Source of the DNA: Deltaproteobacteria bacterium
GTDB lineage: Bacteria > Desulfobacterota > DSM-4660 > Desulfatiglandales > HGW-15
Direction: 5' to 3'
NCBI GenBank assembly: GCA_020060215.1
Contig: JAGVAP010000074.1
Span: forward strand, 87,041-151,040
DNA length: 64,000 nt
Part shown: positions 29,301-36,013 of the stretch, piece after piece
Position numbering within the stretch: position 1 is the stretch's first letter
Layout: the number at the start of each line of letters is the position of its first letter
Made by a program: the position numbers and the translations under genes
The notes under the pieces: model-generated
Seen by the model: only the letters and a program-made list of their open reading frames with translations
Told to the model about the DNA's origin: nothing
Databases searched by the model: none

Positions 29301-29442
29301 GTCTCAGGTCCTTCGGCGGTTCTCCTTTGAACGAGACCACCACCCTGTGGAGGTCGCGGGGTTCCTCGAAATAGATCTCTCCGGGGCTGCAGTTCGGCAG
29401 GGCAAAAGGGGCGATGTCAAAAGGCTTCAAAGAGCACCTCAC
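26332..29442 (-). CDS. Large (alpha/alpha)6-type glycoside hydrolase-like protein
   Basis: 1036 residues with no signal peptide. Residues 1-530 are beta-rich and resemble N-terminal sandwich domains. Residues 545-930 are helical with repeated aromatic and acidic motifs (GSGLINTSVGTSTYGNF, NQHHGWILWCLCEHFLLTRDEEW, FHYWLSTNCLTWRGANSAARALEALG, SNWFHRGGFSIQPNLL), as in six-hairpin glycosidases that remove sugars from polysaccharides or lipids. The last 90 residues form a small beta domain (APIRSVKVNGEGRRKF). I cannot assign a numbered family or substrate. It stands alone, convergent with the UbiA-phosphodiesterase pair and upstream of nothing related. Unusual in length and without export signal; a Leu/Phe-rich N-terminus (MRCSLKPFDIAPFALP) makes other starts possible. 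Confidence 0.55.
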   Translation of the reverse strand: MRCSLKPFDIAPFALPNCSPGEIYFEEPRDLHRVVVSFKGEPPKDLRLSYLQRTWPGARYEEFRDLENPCVFGWFPGDDWFNTTWRKARTRSKREGGGRISFSFAGLVSEFPEMKNYNVRFRRTLGVKVESKAVDLLKRIEVNTLSPPRASRLRVQLDAGRATRYRDIGVEGYNAVITGLRAVKGVAVRGGSVRRLQRGGVFEVGVNHMAPHHRHCHDDGLVSFLLDGRRFTISLVALDLEGPVWFEDEGVFVSRAQDPTDFGMYRDRVRDLRTINETVRERPEQSFRAASFGQPRPHPVNFNLGCKHNRQSFFLEANGDLIIHKNNVTRVPGKDTARYKCRGNGRFLFRLERWCTVCRFNDPAPSLVYNIHCRKDALRLEQKSLSVPLLISILDGELEGDDPCVALIRFRFRNAGDQPAEAELPIEYSQDFWRTWNSMDPGPDRRLDPLSLEGNRLYSPYEGEQVLRGVFESTMAPSLDGNRVVMRQRLDPGESCDLFLKIPFIGLDAAAEMEAIDRLEFETCLKEVTEFWRKEARRGAQLRSPEPHLDAVYKAHLAHVQITDFKMPDGSGLINTSVGTSTYGNFANESCMIIRELDERGLRDEAERRLNLWVKYQGTAPQPGNFTDFDGMYFGAAGFEEGAYNQHHGWILWCLCEHFLLTRDEEWFRSVADSVVAGADWIFRQRRNTMAPLPHSRGWEYGFLPAGSLEDVIDFHYWLSTNCLTWRGANSAARALEALGHADAERVRDEAERYRLDLIKGFETMRGHSPLVRLRNGRWVPQFPSRLYRRGRDQGWIRQTLEGSVYLLISGLYDARSVEAQWILDDYQDNLYLKPPFGYLIPDLESNWFHRGGFSIQPNLLAGLMPHMIRDEPEVYIRMFLNAWVSCYREEINGMTEHPHPTLGYSNTAQFKTSDQANAVMWLRYMYVFTLGDLLHFGRALPRQWFEDGNVLEAKDVRTCFGEVSIRYESFPNRGVIAAELEVPVAPRILVRFRHPNQAPIRSVKVNGEGRRKFNAESGDVEISGLKGRVRVEVKY

Positions 29443-29591
29443 TGGGGGTGGTTAGAGGGATGGCGGGGATCATCGATCCTCTTTCACGGAATCACTTATC
29501 GTCCGGGAGATCACCGCCGCAAACGATGGCCTCCGTCCGGCGCGCTAAATCATAAAGGATCGATGAGAAATGATAAAAGGAAAAATGATCA

Positions 29592-30476
29592 TCAGGGGAG
29601 CTGCTGGGTGCCCCAGTACTTCTGCTCGAGGGTGGGTTCTTGAAGGTCCTGCAGGTTTTCCTCGAATCCGCTTCCGCTCTTCTGTTCCTGCGCAGGCAAT
29701 CCCGGTCGGTATTCAGGCGAGGGTCTCGTCGACGGGGAGACCTCGCTGAAGAAGAGGATCCGCAGCCAGGGCTTGGAGGAGTAAGCGGATTCACCCTTGC
29801 CGAAACCCAGGCCCCCTGTGCCGAGATTCCCCAGACCGTTGCCGATGGCGTCGTTCACGAAGGAAAAGGAGTCGGAAAGGCCGGCGGAATACCCGCTCGA
29901 CACCTGGGTGAGCGACGCCCCTTCAAAGAAGATCATGGCATCGGCCCCCATCTTGAGGCCTTCCAGGAGGGCGATCCCCAGGATCTGCTCCGAGACGGTA
30001 TCCGCATCCAGGGCCTTGTAGTTCCCGATCCCGATCTGCCGATAGCGCCTGCTGAATGCGGCTTTGTCCGCCGGATCCGGGAGAACCCGCAAGGCCGGCT
30101 TTGGTCTTCGCCCGGATGCTGGAACGAAGCAGGTCGTAAGGACCCTTACTTTTCCGTGGCCCTGCAGGAGGGAATTGGCGTCCTCCTGCGTAAAGACGCT
30201 CTTGTATCCCACGACATTGACGAGGCTCCCGAAGTTGCCGTCCATCACGGGTGGGGTGAAATGGGAAGGTGCGGGCAACGGCGGAGGCAGCGGATTGCTC
30301 CCGGGGGCCGGGAAGGTTCTGGGGTAGCCGACCACGAGGGCCTGCCCGCCCACAGAGACATCCTGTGCGTTTTCCAGTTCCTGCTGCTGGGAGTAGCTGG
30401 CATCCTGGGCCATGCACCCCTGCTCCAACCCCACCCACAGGAAAAGGGCGGCCGCGATCACCATCATGCTCTTCAT
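29592..30476 (-). CDS. Hypothetical exported protein, short paralogue of the LysM/SPOR neighbour
   Basis: 294 residues with a signal peptide (KSMMVIAAALFLWVGLEQGCMAQ; a Cys in GCMAQ could be a lipobox). The body shares a long core with the protein encoded next upstream: PAPGSNPLPPPLPAPSHFTPPV, MDGNFGSLVNVVGYKSVF, GKVRVLTTCF, IGIGNYKAL, GLKMGADAMIFFEGASL and KPWLRILFF. It lacks the LysM and SPOR domains of its neighbour and ends soon after in a Gln/Pro/Glu-rich tail. Function unknown. Last gene of a five-gene minus-strand locus of exported proteins, 40 bases after its paralogue; a recent tandem duplication with loss of the C-terminal half is likely. Confidence 0.7.
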   Translation of the reverse strand: MKSMMVIAAALFLWVGLEQGCMAQDASYSQQQELENAQDVSVGGQALVVGYPRTFPAPGSNPLPPPLPAPSHFTPPVMDGNFGSLVNVVGYKSVFTQEDANSLLQGHGKVRVLTTCFVPASGRRPKPALRVLPDPADKAAFSRRYRQIGIGNYKALDADTVSEQILGIALLEGLKMGADAMIFFEGASLTQVSSGYSAGLSDSFSFVNDAIGNGLGNLGTGGLGFGKGESAYSSKPWLRILFFSEVSPSTRPSPEYRPGLPAQEQKSGSGFEENLQDLQEPTLEQKYWGTQQLP

Positions 30477-30516
30477 CTTCGTCCCTCGGCTTGTGTACGG
30501 CCTCTTGGAGATCCGC

Positions 30517-32259
30517 TCAATAGCCCGCGAACTCCCGAAACTCCATCCCGTTCACCTTGTCCACCCAGCAGTTGTCGATTCCGAGAAGTCCCATGATCCT
30601 TTGGCCCTGGGCCTCTGCCTCGGCTCGGTTCATGAAGAATCCCACCCTGACGCGGATCCAGTCTTTTTCCTTTACCCTCGCCGTCGACAGATACACGGGA
30701 TAACGGTTCCTGGCCAGTTCCGCCACAATGGGACTGACCTTTTCCTCCGTCGTGGCGGAGAGCACATTCACCACCCAGAGGTTTGCCCGCTTTCGAAGCA
30801 TTTCGTCCTTCTTCTCAGGGGTGACGATCCTCAGCCCGATCCCCCCGCCGAGCCCGATTTCCCGCATGTTTCGGCCTGCGGGCAGGCCCTCGAGGGCGTC
30901 CAGGTTCATCCGATAGAGAATGGGCCACTTCAGCGGATCGGCGTAGACCTTCCCCGCGATCCCGGCAAGGGTCTCCCCTTCTTTGACCTGATAGAACTCC
31001 CCGGTCGGTTGAACCTTTGGCTGGGTTTCTGCATGGGGCTTCATCGGGTTCTTGTAGGCAATCCTGAGAATCCCTCCTGACCCTGGGGCCCGCTCTTCCC
31101 GGCCGCCGGACTCCTTCGACGGTCGGTCGTCCTTCATCCGTGGCGGGGTGGCATTCTGCTTCTTCGGCGTCGCGGCGGCATCGGGTCCTTCCCCCGGGAT
31201 CGTCTCATCGAGCACCTCCGGCACTCCCGTTTGCCCGGGCTTCGCCGTCTCCTCGGAGGATGGGAGCCGGTTGGACATCCCGCCCGTTGACGACTTTGGA
31301 GCGGTCCTGTGACCTGGCGTTCTTCCAGACTCCAGCGCCTCCCGCTTTGAGAGCCTCATTCGCTCCGCCGCCTCCTCCAACTCCAGTTCCTCTGAGAAAG
31401 GAAGCCGGGTGAAGGTGTACCCGTCCGGTGGCTTGGGGGTGGAATTCAGATGTGGAGCTCCGGGGGTCAGCACATCGTTCGGCGCGGGGGCCTTTGAAGA
31501 GGCCCGTTCCCTGAAGAACAGGATGCGGAGCCACGGATTGGAGGCATAGGCGCTCTTGCCTTTGCCGTACCCGATGCCCCCCACGGACACGTTCCCCGTG
31601 CCGTTGCCCGTCCCGTTGTTCACGAAGGAGAACGAGTTGAAAAGCCCGATGGAGAATCCACTCGCCACCTGGATGAGGGAGGCCCCCTCCTGGAAGATCA
31701 CGGCGTCGGCCCCTATCTTCAGCCCCTCCTGGATGGCCACGCCCAGGACCTGCTCGGATATGGTGTCGGAGTTCAGCGCCTTGTAGTTTCCGACCCCGAT
31801 CTGCTCGTACCGGCGGTTGAATTCACCCTTCTCCTTGATGTCCGGCAGGACCTGCAGACGTTCCTTGGTGTTCCGGGAACCCTCCGGGAGAAAGCAGGTG
31901 GTGATCACCCTTACCTTCCCCCGATCCTCCACAAGCGCCTCCGCCTCCTCGGCCGTGAAGACGTTCTTGTACCCCAGAAGGCCTGCCAGGCTCCCGAAGT
32001 TCCCGTCCATCACAGGCTGGGCGAAATGGGAAGGCACCGGCAGATGAGGCGGCAGGGGGTTGGACCCGGGGATCGCAAACGATCGGATTGCATTGGTCGA
32101 CTGGAGAACAACCGTCTGATTGCCGGTCACGATCTCCTGCGTGTTCGTCAGCCCCTGTTCCTGGGCCGAGGTCGCGGAAACACTCTGGGCCAGCGAAGCA
32201 CCCTGCCTTGTGAGCAGCAGGAGAACGACTCCGAGGATGATTGTCCGCCTTTGATTCAT
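30517..32259 (-). CDS. Exported protein with conserved N-terminal domain, LysM and SPOR-like domains
   Basis: 580 residues. Signal peptide NQRRTIILGVVLLLLTRQGASLAQ, then the core domain shared with its downstream paralogue (about residues 55-265), a Pro/Ser/Thr/Glu-rich disordered linker (270-410), a LysM domain (FYQVKEGETLAGIAGKVYADP, near 430) and a C-terminal SPOR-like domain (LWVVNVLSATTEEKV to RVRVGFFMNRAEAEAQGQRI). LysM and SPOR domains bind peptidoglycan, so the protein should sit in the periplasm, anchoring the core domain to the wall. ATG 32259 is used; an in-frame TTG lies three codons earlier. Core function not recognised. Confidence 0.75.
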   Translation of the reverse strand: MNQRRTIILGVVLLLLTRQGASLAQSVSATSAQEQGLTNTQEIVTGNQTVVLQSTNAIRSFAIPGSNPLPPHLPVPSHFAQPVMDGNFGSLAGLLGYKNVFTAEEAEALVEDRGKVRVITTCFLPEGSRNTKERLQVLPDIKEKGEFNRRYEQIGVGNYKALNSDTISEQVLGVAIQEGLKIGADAVIFQEGASLIQVASGFSIGLFNSFSFVNNGTGNGTGNVSVGGIGYGKGKSAYASNPWLRILFFRERASSKAPAPNDVLTPGAPHLNSTPKPPDGYTFTRLPFSEELELEEAAERMRLSKREALESGRTPGHRTAPKSSTGGMSNRLPSSEETAKPGQTGVPEVLDETIPGEGPDAAATPKKQNATPPRMKDDRPSKESGGREERAPGSGGILRIAYKNPMKPHAETQPKVQPTGEFYQVKEGETLAGIAGKVYADPLKWPILYRMNLDALEGLPAGRNMREIGLGGGIGLRIVTPEKKDEMLRKRANLWVVNVLSATTEEKVSPIVAELARNRYPVYLSTARVKEKDWIRVRVGFFMNRAEAEAQGQRIMGLLGIDNCWVDKVNGMEFREFAGY

Positions 32260-32317
32260 CTTGGCCAACCCATTGCCGTGCGGGAGTTTCGCCCCCGCAC
32301 GGCCTTTCTGATTGCGC

Positions 32318-32857
32318 TCAGTTGTTGAGGTTCAGGTCAAGGGTCTGTGTCCCGGTGTAGCTGCCGCTGGCGTATCCGAAATTCGGCAGATTCCCGGAAA
32401 AGGCGTTTTCCACGGTATGTGTCTGATAGAGGGTGCCGTCGAACTTGATGGCCGTAGGAGCGCCGTAGTAGCTCTCCACACATGCGGAAAGCCCGCCCAG
32501 GGACGTCATGTCCGCGCTGCCGATAAGCGCATTCTGTTTGACCGTGGTGTCGGTCCAGCTTTTCCAATCGACCTCGGCGATGTTCCCCTGTGAGATGCTC
32601 ATCCCGCAGTCGCCCGGGCAGATGCCCCCGGTGGAATTGTTGAACGCGGTCCAGTCCACGGACTCTCCCTCCTCATAGCGGTCGATATAGCTGGTAACCA
32701 TCACTTCTCCGACGCTGTAGTTGGCGAACTGGTTTCCGTAGCCCTTCACGTCCACGGTGATCGATGAACAGGTCGGATCGCCCGGAGTGCAGGCGAGTGC
32801 CCAGGTCGGGACAATCATGAACGCCAAGACAGAAAAGCAGATCATCCATTTCTTCAT
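32318..32857 (-). CDS. Hypothetical secreted protein rich in Gly, Ser, Thr and Asn
   Basis: 179 residues with a clear signal peptide (KKWMICFSVLAFMIVPTWALA) and mature start near CTPGDPTC. The mature part is low in charge and rich in small and polar residues, with beta-type stretches (ITVDVKGYGNQFANYSVGEV; GSYTGTQTLDLNLNN) and five or six Cys, two in ICPGDCGMS. Such composition fits an extracellular structural subunit, but there is no defined repeat and no family match that I can recall. A good ribosome binding site (GGAGAG) precedes the ATG. It lies between the lipoprotein gene and the LysM/SPOR gene, so it may be the exported cargo of the locus. Confidence 0.65.
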   Translation of the reverse strand: MKKWMICFSVLAFMIVPTWALACTPGDPTCSSITVDVKGYGNQFANYSVGEVMVTSYIDRYEEGESVDWTAFNNSTGGICPGDCGMSISQGNIAEVDWKSWTDTTVKQNALIGSADMTSLGGLSACVESYYGAPTAIKFDGTLYQTHTVENAFSGNLPNFGYASGSYTGTQTLDLNLNN

Positions 32858-32932
32858 GGTATCTCTCCTTTCACGATGATGGGTTCAGTGCAACGTGACA
32901 CCCTAACCCGCTCTTCTACGCATCACCTCCTT

Positions 32933-33508
32933 TCATCTTCCCCGGGGAGCGCCCCGCTCGGACGGCTCAATGACGTAAGTCAGCTCCCCGGTGGTAAGGA
33001 TTTGCTCACCGGAATCTCCGTCTTCTTCCAGGACGATCTTCACGGAAAGACCGATTTCCTCCCGGGCCATGACCGGGCCTGTGACCAGCGCGTGTTGAAC
33101 CTCTCGGATCGTCCGCGCGCCGACCTGCTCCTCCCAGGCTTGACCGCCCGCCCTCACGCATTTCACAAGCCGGTACTTCCTCATGCGAGGGTTGTAGATC
33201 TGAAGGTTGATGACGACGCTGTCCGTGTCGGGCGGAAGGTTGTTCGGGGCGTCGAACAAGAGGTGTTCCGGATGGGCGATCTCCTCCGAAAACCCCCCGC
33301 GCTCTATCGTTTTCATGAACCATCTCGAAAAGAACCATTTTGCGACAATCGATCCATCGCCGGACCAGGCCATGTTCACCTCGGCCGGCGCGGGATAGCC
33401 GTCGACGTGGACGATCACCTTCGGGCTGCAGCCGATTAGCCACGCCGCACACGCGATGGACGCCGCACCCCTCACTACGGCCTTACAGGTCTCCAGTCCC
33501 ATCTTCAT
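32933..33508 (-). CDS. Hypothetical lipoprotein
   Basis: 191 residues. The N-terminal segment AASIACAAWLIGCSPK ends in a lipobox (LIGC), so the mature protein would be lipid-anchored. The rest is beta-rich (VIVHVDGYPAPAEVNMAWSG; SVVINLQIYNPRMRKYRLVKC) and ends in EDGDSGEQILTTGELTYVIEPSERG. No family recognised. Its start overlaps the stop of the upstream winged-helix gene by four bases, which places both in one operon. Confidence 0.65.
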   Translation of the reverse strand: MKMGLETCKAVVRGAASIACAAWLIGCSPKVIVHVDGYPAPAEVNMAWSGDGSIVAKWFFSRWFMKTIERGGFSEEIAHPEHLLFDAPNNLPPDTDSVVINLQIYNPRMRKYRLVKCVRAGGQAWEEQVGARTIREVQHALVTGPVMAREEIGLSVKIVLEEDGDSGEQILTTGELTYVIEPSERGAPRGR

Positions 33509-33786
33509 GCCTGCAACCGGGATCGATTTCCGGAGCTCAGGAGCGCTTCAATCTCTGCCAGCTTGCCGCGATTGAGGTGGTAGAGAACCGCTGAATGCTC
33601 GCCCTTCAACTCGAGGACATATCCTTTCTCCACGAGCTCGTTCAGACCCGCCCGCGCAAGGTCGATCCGGATCTGGATCTCCTCCTCCAACAGCCACCAC
33701 TCCAGGATGCCGTTGGCCGTGTCCTTGGAATCCGGACGTCTGACCAGGTAACGAAGGATCTTGTCCGCCTCTCTTGAAATGGTCAT
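33505..33786 (-). CDS. Small winged-helix DNA-binding-like protein
   Basis: 93 residues. The sequence SREADKILRYLVRRPDSKDTANGILEWWLLEE followed by IRIDLARAGLNELVEKGYVLELKGEHSAVLYHLN has the layout of a winged helix: three helices and a beta hairpin. I use ATG 33786, which has GAGGAG nine bases upstream. First gene of the exported-protein locus and just downstream of a sigma-54-like promoter, so it could feed back on the locus. The fold is inferred from pattern only. Confidence 0.65.
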   Translation of the reverse strand: MTISREADKILRYLVRRPDSKDTANGILEWWLLEEEIQIRIDLARAGLNELVEKGYVLELKGEHSAVLYHLNRGKLAEIEALLSSGNRSRLQA

Positions 33787-33822
33787 GGATTGAATCTCCT
33801 CTCTTTCGGCGCACACCTCCGG

Positions 33823-33838
33823 TGCAAGGGCAATGCCC
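33823..33838 (-). promoter_or_regulatory. Putative sigma-54 promoter of the exported-protein locus
   Basis: The minus strand reads GGGCATTGCCCTTGCA: invariant GG and GC 12 bases apart, -24 GGCAT and -12 TTGCA both matching the consensus except the first base. Transcription would start near 33812, about 25 bases before the winged-helix start codon. The adjacent upstream gene encodes a sigma-54 activator. Confidence 0.6.
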
Positions 33839-34116
33839 TCTTCAGCCGGAGAAGAGAATTATTTCACCTTGGGGATAAGGTTCTATTCTGATGGGCGAAT
33901 CTGGAAATCGCACGGATCGGCCGAGTCACGGACCGGAACCCGGCCCCGACCTTCATGGGACTTTTTTGTCCGCCCTTTGTCGAGGTGAGAGGTGAAAGGG
34001 TCTTTTCGGCGGGATGATCCGGGGATGACGAATTTATCCGATGTCCTGAATGAGATGGTCCAGGGTTCTGCGTCCAGGGGATCCTCATGGGCCTCCGTCC
34101 CGCGGGTATCCCTTGT

Positions 34117-34143
34117 CGTTCCCACGCTCGTACGCAGGGAACG
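34117..34143. repeat. Hairpin repeat (CGTTCCC...GGGAACG)
   Basis: CGTTCCCACGC and GCAGGGAACG form a stem with a six-base loop. Elements of the form CGTTCCCACGC(N)GCGTGGGAACG are common mobile-type palindromes in bacteria; only this one copy was found in the window. Confidence 0.45.
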
Positions 34144-34268
34144 GAGGCTCCTGCGTCGGGACGCCGGAGCGCCCCGCCTCCTTCGTTCACACTGCAGGAG
34201 CATGGGAACTCAACGTGTTTGGAGGAGTGTCGCGCTCTGGCTGTCGGAGGGGCTTCCCATCTTCTTCA

Positions 34269-35675
34269 TCATACCCGGCCGATCTGCGGGAGGTAATCCT
34301 CGGTATTCATCTCGTGTTTTCGGATCAGTTCCCAGAATGCACGTCGGTGCTTTCCTGCGGACCGGGCCGCCTTGGAGATGTTGCCCCCGTGTGCGAGCAG
34401 CAGCTCATGCAGGTATTTCCTTTCGAACTGTCGGACGGCAAGGGTCTTCGCCTCCTTGAACGAAACGGGGCCGGGTTCCGGGGTTGATCCAGGAAGATCG
34501 ACCCGCTCTACGACTTCACCCTGGCAAAAGACCACTACCCGGTGCATGAGATTCTCCAGTTCTCGGATATTGCCGGGCCAGTCATAGCTGCAGAGCCGGG
34601 CCAAGGCCTCGTCTGAAATGCGGCTCGCGGCACTCTTGTATTTTGCGGCGTACTTCCTCAGAAAAGTCTCGGCCAGCAGCGGGATATCTCCCTTGCGCTC
34701 CCGGAGAGGCGGGAGGTGGATGGGAATGATGTTCAGGCGATAATAAAGGTCGGAGCGGAATCGGTTCGCCGCCACAAGCTCTCTCAGATCGGCGTTGGTC
34801 GCTGCAATGATCCTTACATCCGCATGCCGGAGTTTTGCGGCGCCGAGCGAGCGGTACTCGCCGTCCTGGAGGAGCCGCAGCAGCTTGGACTGCGCCTGGA
34901 AGGGAAGACTGTCGATCTCGTCCAGGAAAAGGGTGCCTCCATCCGCCTCCTGGATCATCCCCGGATAGGACCTGGATGCGCTGGTGAACGCCCCTTTCTC
35001 GTGCCCGAACAGCTCATTTTCGATCAGGTCAAGAGGCAAGGCCCCGCAGTTGACGGGCACGAAGGGCTTGTCCATCCGACTGCTCAGATAGTGAACGGCC
35101 CTGGCGCACAGTTCCTTGCCTGTTCCGGTCTCCCCCGAGATCAGGACACTGGCGTCGCAACTTGCCACGATGGGGATCTTTTGGATCTCGGCCGAAAACG
35201 CTTCATCATCCCCGATCATCCGCGTGAGTGCGATTCGCTCTCTGCACCTCTTCAACAATGAGTCGTCGAGACTCTTCCGCTCGGCAAACCGCGAGATGAA
35301 CGACAGGACATCTTCTCTGTGAGGTGCGGACCCCGTGGAGTCCACGATCTCGCCCACGTGCAGGGAAACGGCCTGCCCAGCCCCTTCCGTGCCGGTCACT
35401 GCCGCAATGGGACACTGCACCTTCGCATGGAGGGCCTGGATGAGACTTCGTGCCCCGGGAGAGCGGCCGCCGGACACGAGGAAGATCAGGTCGGGGTGAG
35501 ATCCAAAGAGAAGATCACCGACCGGACCGGCGGCCGAAACACCGTTTTCGGTTCCCAGGTGGTTCGCCTCCACATGAATGCGAGGGCTCCGGCAGGACTG
35601 CAGGATGTCGCGGAGATGGATCCCGTGGCCTGACCGGACGTCGAGGTCAAGAATAAATACCTTTAATTCCTTCAT
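34269..35675 (-). CDS. Sigma-54-dependent Fis-family regulator with degenerate receiver and GAFTS loop
   Basis: 468 residues. N-terminal domain of about 110 residues with receiver-like layout (VFILDLDVRSGHG; HPDLIFLVSGGRSPG), but the phospho-acceptor position is not an Asp. The AAA+ domain has Walker A GETGTGKE (181-188), Walker B GGTLFLDEID and sensor region; the sigma-54-contacting loop reads GAFTS (228-232) instead of GAFTG. C-terminal Fis-type HTH NISKAARSAGKHRRAFWELIRKH. I use ATG 35675; 35693 and further upstream starts are possible. It lies upstream of the exported-protein locus, which has a sigma-54-like promoter, and probably controls it. The degenerate receiver suggests control by protein contact or ligand rather than phosphorylation. 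Confidence 0.85.
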   Translation of the reverse strand: MKELKVFILDLDVRSGHGIHLRDILQSCRSPRIHVEANHLGTENGVSAAGPVGDLLFGSHPDLIFLVSGGRSPGARSLIQALHAKVQCPIAAVTGTEGAGQAVSLHVGEIVDSTGSAPHREDVLSFISRFAERKSLDDSLLKRCRERIALTRMIGDDEAFSAEIQKIPIVASCDASVLISGETGTGKELCARAVHYLSSRMDKPFVPVNCGALPLDLIENELFGHEKGAFTSASRSYPGMIQEADGGTLFLDEIDSLPFQAQSKLLRLLQDGEYRSLGAAKLRHADVRIIAATNADLRELVAANRFRSDLYYRLNIIPIHLPPLRERKGDIPLLAETFLRKYAAKYKSAASRISDEALARLCSYDWPGNIRELENLMHRVVVFCQGEVVERVDLPGSTPEPGPVSFKEAKTLAVRQFERKYLHELLLAHGGNISKAARSAGKHRRAFWELIRKHEMNTEDYLPQIGRV

Positions 35676-36013
35676 CTTGTACTTCTCTTCCATGGCTTGA
35701 AACTGGACATTTCCCCTATGCGGGCAATAGGACTCCTTCCCTATTTGATCCATAGGGAGGACGGTACCTCTTCGTGCTTGACGTCGTATTCTGCAGGTGT
35801 CATAAGACGTAGCACCCCATACGTAAGGCTCTGGTGATATACAGTCCGTTTCAGGGCTCCTCGGGGGAAAGATCAAGGAAGCTCAAGATACCTCATTCGG
35901 GAAAGCTTCCCCGTGTTGACAGGCCGACGGGCCCGTAAGAGAATCCGTGACACTTCTGCAGCCGCTTCCATCCGTGCAAGAGCAAGGCTGCGGTTCAGGG
36001 TTGAAGGTGAATC
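35676..36013. other. 338-base intergenic region between divergent regulator and kinase genes
   Basis: No credible gene. It contains the palindrome at 35738-35758. Two further near-copies of its half-site (CCCCTAT at 35713-35719 and GCAATAGGA at 35725-35733) lie just beside it. No clear -35/-10 pair was found. Confidence 0.5.
35738..35758. promoter_or_regulatory. Palindrome upstream of the sigma-54 regulator gene
   Basis: TCCCTAT, seven-base spacer TTGATCC, ATAGGGA: a perfect inverted repeat 60-80 bases upstream of the regulator start. A candidate autoregulatory or upstream activator site. Confidence 0.35.

Larger units (their letters stand above)
33787..34268. other. 482-base intergenic region with sigma-54 site and hairpin repeat
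   Basis: No convincing coding frame. It contains the sigma-54-like promoter at 33823-33838 facing the exported-protein locus and the hairpin repeat at 34117-34143. It separates that locus from the end of the sigma-54 activator gene. Confidence 0.6.
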
